Assembly (NCBI GenBank): GCA_012961725.1
Contig: DTYU01000052.1
Coordinates: 1 to 5,047, forward strand
DNA length: 5,047 nt
Direction: 5' to 3'
Source: Desulfotomaculum sp.
GTDB lineage: Bacteria; Bacillota; Desulfotomaculia; Desulfotomaculales; Ammonificaceae
In this document: positions 1 to 5,047 of the stretch, piece by piece
Position numbering within the stretch: the first letter of the stretch is position 1
Layout of the letters: each line of letters begins with the position of its first letter
Position numbers and translations under genes: made by a program
Notes under the pieces: generated by a model
Database searches by the model: none
What the model saw: only the letters and a program-made list of their open reading frames with translations
Told to the model about the DNA's origin: nothing

Positions 1-2
1 GG

Positions 3-725
3 CTTAGTTTCATCTGGTGGAGAGCATGGCTGCCCCCGCTCCTCTTTGTGGGAGGGGGCCTGGCCACCGCCGTCTACTTCGTTGAGCATCCAGGGGGGGC
101 CATGGCCGCGCGGGTGCTGACTTATGAACAGATAGGTCTGCTCGCCGTACAGCACGTGAGCATGGTGCTGATCTCTTCGGTGGCGGCGATGGCTACTGCT
201 ATCCCGCTGGGGATCCTGATCAGCCGGCCGCGGATGCGTGTAGTCGGCAGCATTGCGGAAAACGTAGTCAACATCGCCCAAACAATACCCAGTATCGCGG
301 TTATCGCCCTTTTTTTCACCGTTTTGGGCCTGGGCTTCAACACCGCTGTCTTTGCTCTCTGGCTTTATTCGCTGCTCCCGATCCTGCGCAACACTTACGC
401 CGGCATCAAGAGCATACCCCCGGGCCTGCTGGAGGCAGCGGCGGGAATGGGCATGCCCCCCAGTCGCATCCTAACGCGAATCGAGCTGCCGCTGGCCTAT
501 CCCGTTATTATGGCCGGGATCAGGACAGCGGTAGTGGTCAACGTCGGTACGGCCACATTGGCCACCTTCGTTGGGGCCGGGGGTTTTGGACACCTGATCG
601 TTACCGGCATCGCTGTGCAGAGGCCGCCAATGCTGCTTACCGGATGTATCCTTAGCGCCCTGCTCGCGATCCTGTTTGACCACCTGCTTGGTCTGGTGGA
701 AGGGAGGTTGATGCGTACCCTGTAG
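3..725 (+). CDS. Osmoprotectant (betaine-type) ABC transporter permease, 5' end unresolved
   Basis: Inner-membrane permease of an OpuC/Yeh-type quaternary amine importer; it would form the channel driven by an ATPase not seen here. Numbered from the GTG at 48, it has several hydrophobic helices (about 30-58, 78-112, 151-180, 195-217) and the ABC-permease cytoplasmic EAA loop at 129-149 (EAA, then G and a conserved LPLAYP-like end), which contacts the ATPase. The length of about 225 residues fits the family. The frame stays open to the window edge. The GTG at 48 has no Shine-Dalgarno sequence and lies in a GC-rich hairpin (32-59), so I do not favour it. Other choices are a start outside the window, CTG at 30 (GGTGGAG seven bases upstream), or ATG at 102 after a G-run. 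The residues before 102 would add a further N-terminal membrane segment. It ends 52 nt before the binding-protein gene, in the same orientation, so an operon is likely. Family assignment is firm; substrate is inferred. Confidence 0.88.
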   Translation, partial: LSFIWWRAWLPPLLFVGGGLATAVYFVEHPGGAMAARVLTYEQIGLLAVQHVSMVLISSVAAMATAIPLGILISRPRMRVVGSIAENVVNIAQTIPSIAVIALFFTVLGLGFNTAVFALWLYSLLPILRNTYAGIKSIPPGLLEAAAGMGMPPSRILTRIELPLAYPVIMAGIRTAVVVNVGTATLATFVGAGGFGHLIVTGIAVQRPPMLLTGCILSALLAILFDHLLGLVEGRLMRTL

Positions 726-733
726 GCTTTGGG

Positions 734-750
734 CGGCAGTTATCCTTCCC
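734..750 (+). repeat. Left arm of a perfect 17-nt inverted repeat flanking the binding-protein gene
   Basis: CGGCAGTTATCCTTCCC is the exact reverse complement of positions 1767-1783. It sits between the permease stop and the ribosome binding site of the substrate-binding protein gene. Flanking bases do not extend the match in a meaningful way (mismatches at 733/1784 and 751/1766). No third copy was seen in the window. The role is unknown: operator, recombination remnant and long-range RNA pairing are all possible. Confidence 0.85.
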
Positions 751-762
751 CAGAATATGCAT

Positions 763-770
763 AAGGAGGT
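763..770 (+). promoter_or_regulatory. Strong ribosome binding site that sets the start of the binding-protein gene
   Basis: AAGGAGGT lies seven bases before the ATG at 778. This makes 778, not the in-frame ATG at 757, the real start, because the site itself lies inside the reading frame that would begin at 757. A 5-base complement (TCCTT, 743-747), part of the upstream inverted-repeat arm, could pair weakly with AAGGA here; five base pairs over a 15-base loop is too weak to call a switch. Confidence 0.85.
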
Positions 771-777
771 ATTAGGC

Positions 778-1743
778 ATGAGAAGATTCCGTACCCGGTA
801 CTGGGTAGCGCTGGTGGTGGGCCTTGCCTTGCTCATTGGCGCCGCCGTGGGCTGCGGTGAGGAGGAGGCTGCGGCTCCTTCGGGTCCTATTGATAAGTGG
901 ACCTTCGCCACGGACCACGAATTCTCGGTGCGCCCTGACGGGCTGCCGGAACTGCAAAAGAGGTATGGGTTTGAGTTTGAAGAGGTCCAGGTAATGGATC
1001 TGGGAATCACATACGGCGCCTTAAAGGACAAGAAGGTGGCTGCGGCCATGGGGTTTGCCACCGACGGCCGGATCGCCGCCTTCAACCTGGTCAACTTAGA
1101 GGATGATAAGCAGTTCTTCCCGGTGTACAACCCGGCGCCGGTAGTGCGAAAAGAGGTCATGGACAAATACCCGGAACTGGAGGAGATCCTGGGCAAGATC
1201 GGTCCGCTTTTGGATACCGATACGATGATCAGCCTCAATGCGGAGGTGGATATCGATGCCAAGGATCCGAAAGAAGTAGCCCGGCAGTGGCTGCTGGAGC
1301 AGGGACTGATCGAGGACGAGGCCCCGGCGGCGACCAAAGGAAAGATTATCGTCGGCTCAAAGGAGTTCACCGAGCAACTGATCCTGGGGGCGATGACGCT
1401 GCAGGTGCTGGCCGACGCCGGTTATGAGGCCGTGGATAAGACCGGGCTTGCCGGGACCGACGTGGCGCGCAAAGCGCTCGAAACGGGCGAAATCGATCTC
1501 TACTGGGAGTATACGGGAACCGCTTGGCTCACGCACCTCGGCCATGAGGAAGCGATTACTGATTCCGGGGAGTGTTTCACCAAAGTGAAGGAAGAAGACC
1601 TGGCGAAACACGATTTGGTCTGGCTGGACTACGCCCGGTTTGACAACACCTACACCATCATGATGCGTAAGGCCGATGCCGATGAGCTGGGCATCAAGAC
1701 GATCAGCGATTTAGCGCGGGTCATTAACGAGAAAAAGAAATAA
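778..1743 (+). CDS. Betaine-type ABC transporter substrate-binding lipoprotein with circularly permuted lobes
   Basis: Extracytoplasmic ligand-binding subunit of the quaternary amine importer, 321 residues from the ATG at 778. A basic N-terminus and hydrophobic stretch (9-25) end in AAVGC with Cys26, a lipoprotein signal, followed by an acidic/Ala linker. The domain is OpuAC-like (OsmF/OpuCC type), but the order is unusual. Residues about 39-178 (FATDHEF, RPDGLP, YGFEFE, GFATDGRI, LEDDKQFFP, then the LNAEVD and GLI end) are what normally forms the C-terminal half. Residues about 188-318 (VGSKEFTEQ, GTDVARKAL, GEIDLYWEYTGTAW, DNTYTIMMRK, TISDLA) are what normally comes first. The protein ends where the usual family passes into its FATDHEF part. 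Together the two halves make one complete domain, so this is a permutation and not a truncation. It follows the permease gene by 52 nt and precedes the methyltransferase gene by 86 nt. Ligand is probably a betaine, by family and neighbours. Confidence 0.93.
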   Translation: MRRFRTRYWVALVVGLALLIGAAVGCGEEEAAAPSGPIDKWTFATDHEFSVRPDGLPELQKRYGFEFEEVQVMDLGITYGALKDKKVAAAMGFATDGRIAAFNLVNLEDDKQFFPVYNPAPVVRKEVMDKYPELEEILGKIGPLLDTDTMISLNAEVDIDAKDPKEVARQWLLEQGLIEDEAPAATKGKIIVGSKEFTEQLILGAMTLQVLADAGYEAVDKTGLAGTDVARKALETGEIDLYWEYTGTAWLTHLGHEEAITDSGECFTKVKEEDLAKHDLVWLDYARFDNTYTIMMRKADADELGIKTISDLARVINEKKK

Positions 1744-1766
1744 ACGGTAACGAACTGTTCCATTTC

Positions 1767-1783
1767 GGGAAGGATAACTGCCG
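1767..1783 (-). repeat. Right arm of the 17-nt inverted repeat, in the gap before the methyltransferase gene
   Basis: On the + strand this reads GGGAAGGATAACTGCCG, the exact reverse complement of 734-750. It lies in the 86-nt gap (1744-1829) between the binding-protein stop and the MttB-family start. The gap otherwise shows no clear promoter and no stem followed by a T-run, so the two genes may share one transcript. The GGAAGGAT core looks like a Shine-Dalgarno sequence but no start codon follows at a usable distance. Confidence 0.85.
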
Positions 1784-1829
1784 TCACCTGTTAACGGAAG
1801 CAGAAGTCTGTTGGCGAGAGGTTGATGCA

Positions 1830-3371
1830 ATGCGAGATGGATTAAGGGTCAAGCCTTACGCGCGGCTCACAGAGGAGCAGATAAGAAGGGTACACGCCGC
1901 CAGCATGCTTATCTTAGAGGATCCCGGGGTTTTAGTAGGCCACGAAGAAGCCGCCGGGCTCTTCAACCGGGGAGGCGCGCGCGTCAAACGCACCGCGACA
2001 CCCGGTCTTTGGGCCGTGAGCATTCCCCGGGGGATGGTGGAGAGGGCCTTGAGCACGGCACCGCAGGTTGTCCGGCTGGGCGCGCGCGATCCCGCCCATG
2101 CGCTTCTGCTTGACGGGCGCGACCCTTGTATCCACTTCGGCAGCGGTTCGGAGAGCAACTTTATTCTCGACCTCGAGACCAGTACGTGGGTATGTAAGGA
2201 TGACCCTGCGCGTGAAGGCATATTCCCAACTTTCAAGAAAAAGCGGGGCACGGTGGCTGACCTATGCCGTGCAGCGCACTTGGCCGAAAACTTGGAACAC
2301 CTCGACTTTTTCATCCGGCCGATAAACATCCAGGACGAAGAGATCACGGAGCAGAATAAGGACGTGAATAAGTTTTTCGCTTGCCTGGATAACACCTCCA
2401 AGCATGTCATGGCCGGACTTACCGACGTCGAGCAGCTCGACCATGTGCTGCACATGGCTGAAATCGTCGCCGGCGGCCGCCAGGCGCTACAGGAAAACCC
2501 TGTGATCTCCTTTATTACTTGCGTCGTTAAAAGCCCGCTTGAATTGGTGAGTGAAGCAACGGAAAGACTGCTCCGTTTCTGCCGTCGGCGCATCCCCGTG
2601 GTGATCTCCTCCAGTCCGCAGGGCGGTTCCACGGCCCCGATTGAGGAGCTGGGCATGGTGAGCCAGATCAACGCCGAGATCTTGAGCGCCGTGGTCCTCA
2701 GCCAGTTGGCCGCGGAGGGTGCACCGGTCATTTACGGCAGCGTGCCGGTTCGCGCCCGCATGGATAACCTGCACGACATGTACGGCGCCCCTGAATTCAA
2801 CCAGTATAACATAGACTGTGTACAGATGGCCCGGTTTTACGGCCTGCCGTGTTATTCAACGGCAGGGGTGGCGGACGCCAAGGTGCCCGGCATCCAAAGC
2901 ACCGTGGAGAAGACGCTGTCCCATCTGTTTATGGCCCACAGCGGGGCGCACCTCATCCATTACGCCTTCGGACTCTTAGAAGAAACACAGACCTTCTCTT
3001 TGGAACAGGCCATATTAGATAACTTGCATATCGGCTTGGTAAAAATGATCTGCCAGGAGCCGCAGGTGAATGACGAGGCCGTAGACCGCAGCCTCGCGGT
3101 CATCAGGAAGGTCATGGCGAGCAGCATCCGCCTCTTTGCCAGGTATACGAGAAGGAAGCTGCACGCCGGTGAACTTTTTATCGCCTATCCCTTCGAAGGT
3201 GATTCATCGGCCGATACCACCCTGCTCCGGGTGAAGGAAGAACTGGAAAGGATCGACTCTTTGCCGGCAAAGCCGTTACCGGCAGAGATCAGGGAGCGGA
3301 TTTTCCGGGAGGTACCGGGGCTATTGGAACGTTTACGTCAGGGGGGAGCAACTTCTGCATACACCGGATAA
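1830..3371 (+). CDS. MttB-superfamily quaternary amine:corrinoid methyltransferase, non-pyrrolysine (MtgB-like)
   Basis: Cytoplasmic enzyme, 513 residues, predicted to move a methyl group from a quaternary amine to the cob(I)amide of its corrinoid protein. Family hallmarks run along its whole length: an N-terminal helical part with LILEDPGV (27-34), the RGTVADLCRAAHLAENL block (139-155), GGSTAPIEELG (265-275), the NAEILSAVVLSQLAAEGAPVIYG block (281-303), GAPEFNQYNIDCVQMARFYGLP (319-340) and a D349-A-K351-x-P-x-x-Q segment followed by VEKTL. In archaeal trimethylamine enzymes pyrrolysine (in-frame TAG) precedes the S-D-S-K motif; here Val347 takes that place and there is no in-frame TAG. Non-pyrrolysine members are known to use glycine betaine, proline betaine, carnitine or gamma-butyrobetaine. 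It is longer than the usual 470-490 residues, mainly at the C-terminal tail. The ATG at 1830 follows GAGAGGT by seven bases. The betaine importer upstream and corrinoid protein downstream support the role; exact substrate unknown. Confidence 0.92.
   Translation: MRDGLRVKPYARLTEEQIRRVHAASMLILEDPGVLVGHEEAAGLFNRGGARVKRTATPGLWAVSIPRGMVERALSTAPQVVRLGARDPAHALLLDGRDPCIHFGSGSESNFILDLETSTWVCKDDPAREGIFPTFKKKRGTVADLCRAAHLAENLEHLDFFIRPINIQDEEITEQNKDVNKFFACLDNTSKHVMAGLTDVEQLDHVLHMAEIVAGGRQALQENPVISFITCVVKSPLELVSEATERLLRFCRRRIPVVISSSPQGGSTAPIEELGMVSQINAEILSAVVLSQLAAEGAPVIYGSVPVRARMDNLHDMYGAPEFNQYNIDCVQMARFYGLPCYSTAGVADAKVPGIQSTVEKTLSHLFMAHSGAHLIHYAFGLLEETQTFSLEQAILDNLHIGLVKMICQEPQVNDEAVDRSLAVIRKVMASSIRLFARYTRRKLHAGELFIAYPFEGDSSADTTLLRVKEELERIDSLPAKPLPAEIRERIFREVPGLLERLRQGGATSAYTG
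3340..3348 (+). promoter_or_regulatory. Ribosome binding site inside the methyltransferase gene, for a CTG start; includes a six-G run
   Basis: AGGGGGGAG lies within the last codons of the methyltransferase gene and six bases before a CTG at 3355, which is in frame with the corrinoid protein. Its place suggests translational coupling between the two genes. The run of six G (3341-3346) could also be a slippage site: loss of one G would join the methyltransferase frame to the corrinoid frame. Confidence 0.55.
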
Positions 3372-4053
3372 ACTCATTGAAGCGATTAAGGAAAATATCG
3401 TCCAGGGGAGGCGAAACCAGGACGACGAAGGGCTGGAAGACGACCTCTCCGGCACGCCCGGCGTCGAGGAGTTGGTGCGCAAGAGCCTGGCGCAGGGGAT
3501 AGCGGCCGGGAGGATCCTTGTCGAGGCCATAAGCGGCGGGATGGAGATTGTGGGCCGAAAGTTTGAGCAGGGCGAGTACTATATCCCCGACATGCTTGCT
3601 TCTGCCGAGGCGGTCGGTGTGGCGATGGAGATCTTGGCGCCGCATCTCACCGCGGCGGCAAACCTGAAACCGAAGGGCAAATTCATCCTGGCTACGGTGG
3701 AAAAGGACCAGCATGACATCGGGAAGAACATCGTCGGGATCATGCTCAAGGGTGCAGGCTTCCAGTTAGTTGATTTAGGCGTCAACGTGCCGGCCTGCCG
3801 CATCGCTGACGCCATTGAGCGGGAAGGCGCCGACTTTGTAGGACTGTCGGCGCTGCTGGATACCACCATGCGGTACATGGGGCACACCATTGAGGAGCTA
3901 AAGAGACGGCAACTGCGTTCCCGGGTGAAGGTGCTGATCGGCGGTGCACCCACCTCACCGGAGTTTGCCCGGGAGATCGGGGCGGATGCACACTGCAAGG
4001 ACGCCTTCGCGGCGGTAGAAACCGCCAACCGGCTTGCGGAAGGCAGGTTTTAA
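3355..4053 (+). CDS. Corrinoid (cobamide-binding) methyl carrier protein, MttC/MtgC-like
   Basis: Small cytoplasmic protein that carries the cobamide accepting the methyl group from the MttB-family enzyme. Numbered from CTG 3355 (232 residues), the N-terminal helical domain (about 5-100) has LIEAIKENIVQG near its start and the FEQGEYYIPDMLASAEAV cap-helix signature at 70-87. The B12-binding Rossmann domain (about 108-225) has the cobalt-ligand motif D118-x-H120-x-x-G123, SAL at 165-167, and GGAP at 196-199. No ATG, GTG or TTG lies in this frame between its last upstream stop (3232-3234) and TTG 3472. Starting at 3472 would delete the first helices, so the CTG at 3355 after AGGGGGGAG is the best start; a fusion by frameshift is the alternative. 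It overlaps the methyltransferase gene by 17 nt. Residues about 20-35 form an acidic insertion absent from the M. barkeri MttC I can recall. Function is firm; the 5' end is not. Confidence 0.9.
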   Translation: MHTPDKLIEAIKENIVQGRRNQDDEGLEDDLSGTPGVEELVRKSLAQGIAAGRILVEAISGGMEIVGRKFEQGEYYIPDMLASAEAVGVAMEILAPHLTAAANLKPKGKFILATVEKDQHDIGKNIVGIMLKGAGFQLVDLGVNVPACRIADAIEREGADFVGLSALLDTTMRYMGHTIEELKRRQLRSRVKVLIGGAPTSPEFAREIGADAHCKDAFAAVETANRLAEGRF

Positions 4054-4057
4054 CGCG

Positions 4058-5047
4058 ATGGGGATAAACAGGGCATATGACCAGGTCCAGGCGTGCGGCC
4101 TCTACCAAAAACCCCCCGGATTACGGGGCAAGTATGATAACGTGCGGCGCTTCTGGGAGGATGAACTTACTCGCCGGCACCTGCAGCCGTATCTGGTGCG
4201 GTTGCTAAAGCGACAAACGAGAATTCGTATCTGTGATTTGGGATGCGGCAGCGGCGACGGGTATGAGCTGCTGACTGATGCGGCCAAGCCTTACGGCAGA
4301 AAGGCGAGGGTAATACCGCGCGAGTTGGTCGAGGTTTATACGGGTATCGACATCAATCCCGGACTGCTGGCGCAGGCCGGACAAATCTTCGGACGGGAGT
4401 CCGGGGTGCGTTTTGAACAGGCCGATTTCCGGCGCGGTCTCCCCGTGGCCGGCGAGCCGCCATACCATATCTACTTAGCCAACTACGGCACGCTTTCGCA
4501 CTGCCGCGACCGGGAGCTGGTTGACCTGTTGGCCCAGGTGGCTGATCAGGCCGCGGACGGCAGCCTGATCATCGCCGACTGGTTGGGGTGCTTTGCGTAT
4601 GAGTGGCAAGACTTTTGGGTGGCGCAACCGCCGCCGGATTATATGATTCCCTACGTTATCTCGTATTTTCAAGATAACCCTGCGCAGGAGCGGCCGGAGC
4701 TGGATGTCTTTGACCTGCGCCTTATGCACCCGGCAACCCTCCGTAACCTTATCCGCGAAGTCTCCCGGGAAGCAGGAGTCTCTGTGCAGATCCGGGAAAT
4801 CTTCGACCGCTCGATCTTTGTCGGCCGGCACATCGAGACGGCCGAATACCATCCGCATCCCCAGCCGCTGCGCACCCTGGTCAATTCACTGTTTGAGCGG
4901 GATTGCCACACCGATTTAGCGGAACTGATCGTGCATTATGAGCCGAAAACCGGGTTCGACGAGTTAAACGCGTGGTTTTGCCGCTTGCAGGCGGCCTGGA
5001 ACGCGCTTGTCCGCTTCGCAGACGAACTGCTGGCCGGCAAGGCGCCC
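4058..5047 (+). CDS. Class I SAM-dependent methyltransferase, cut by the window end
   Basis: The reading frame from ATG 4058 is open for all 330 codons to the window edge, so the C-terminus is missing. A Rossmann methyltransferase core is clear: motif I D60-L-G-C-G-S-G-D-G68 for S-adenosylmethionine, an acidic residue D98 in TGIDIN after strand 2, D123 in QADF, and a strand-4 segment at 136-148 (YHIYLANYGTLSH). Residues about 180-330 are a less familiar C-terminal part rich in aromatic residues. It starts only four bases after the corrinoid protein stop, with a weak AGGCAGG site, so it is probably in the same operon and translationally coupled. I cannot name its substrate. It is not one of the known core parts of corrinoid methyl transfer; candidates include an amine N-methyltransferase or a protein- or small-molecule-modifying enzyme. 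Family confidence is high, function low. Confidence 0.8.
   Translation, partial: MGINRAYDQVQACGLYQKPPGLRGKYDNVRRFWEDELTRRHLQPYLVRLLKRQTRIRICDLGCGSGDGYELLTDAAKPYGRKARVIPRELVEVYTGIDINPGLLAQAGQIFGRESGVRFEQADFRRGLPVAGEPPYHIYLANYGTLSHCRDRELVDLLAQVADQAADGSLIIADWLGCFAYEWQDFWVAQPPPDYMIPYVISYFQDNPAQERPELDVFDLRLMHPATLRNLIREVSREAGVSVQIREIFDRSIFVGRHIETAEYHPHPQPLRTLVNSLFERDCHTDLAELIVHYEPKTGFDELNAWFCRLQAAWNALVRFADELLAGKAP

Noticed and set aside
757..777. Earlier ATG at 757 for the binding protein
   Set aside because: The strong AAGGAGGT at 763-770 lies inside the extra codons and is correctly spaced for ATG 778, which also gives a normal lipoprotein signal peptide.
471..1370. Long minus-strand open frame (299 codons) spanning the permease end and the binding-protein start
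   Set aside because: It is antisense to two genes with clear family motifs, crosses their boundary, and its translation is Ser/Arg-rich with no recognisable domain. It is a shadow of GC-rich codon use.
1744..1829. Possible terminator or promoter in the gap before the methyltransferase gene
   Set aside because: Only a tiny palindrome (GAACTGTTC, 1752-1760) and no stem with a T-run; no convincing -35/-10 pair. The only clear structure is the inverted-repeat arm.
1856..2731. Minus-strand open frame (291 codons) opposite the MttB-family gene
   Set aside because: Low-complexity Ser/Arg/Pro-rich translation with no motif, entirely antisense to a well-supported enzyme gene.
2817..2880. Search for an in-frame TAG (pyrrolysine codon) in the MttB-family gene
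   Set aside because: The codon at the pyrrolysine position encodes valine (residue 347) and the frame has no internal stop, so this is a non-pyrrolysine member.
4114..4128. CCCCG/CGGGG hairpin with a five-base loop near the start of the SAM methyltransferase gene
   Set aside because: It is short, has no T-run, and lies inside a clearly coding frame; probably chance in GC-rich sequence.

Overview
The window is GC-rich (estimated by eye at high 50s %), with tightly packed genes all on the + strand and strong GGAGG-type ribosome binding sites. Together with gene content built on anaerobic corrinoid chemistry, this suggests an anaerobic bacterium, most likely a clostridial Firmicute of the Moorella/Desulfotomaculum kind. 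The taxonomic guess is inference from style and content, not from a marker gene.

Layout: (1) about 3-725, the permease of an osmoprotectant (quaternary amine) ABC transporter, with its 5' end at or beyond the window edge. (2) 778-1743, the matching lipoprotein substrate-binding protein. Its two halves are in swapped order relative to the usual OsmF/OpuCC-type proteins. A perfect 17-nt inverted repeat (734-750 and 1767-1783) brackets this gene. (3) 1830-3371, a non-pyrrolysine member of the MttB superfamily (the MtgB-like quaternary-amine:corrinoid methyltransferases). (4) 3355-4053, its cognate corrinoid protein, which overlaps the methyltransferase gene by 17 nt and has no ATG, GTG or TTG start where the domain begins. 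A CTG with a good Shine-Dalgarno sequence, or a frameshift in a six-G run, is needed to make the full protein. (5) 4058 to the window end, a class I SAM-dependent methyltransferase cut off by the window edge. No RNA genes, CRISPR arrays, insertion sequences or convincing rho-independent terminators were seen.

How they fit together: the transporter would bring in a betaine-like compound. The MttB-family enzyme would move one methyl group from it to the cob(I)amide carried by the corrinoid protein, and the methyl group would then enter one-carbon metabolism (acetogenesis, methyl oxidation or methanogen feeding). The methylcorrinoid:tetrahydrofolate methyltransferase and the reductive activase that such systems need are not in this window. 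The exact substrate cannot be read from the sequence; glycine betaine is the default guess, with proline betaine, carnitine and gamma-butyrobetaine as known alternatives in the family.

The most unusual points are the circularly permuted binding protein, the inverted repeat that brackets it, and the non-standard translation start (or fusion) of the corrinoid protein.
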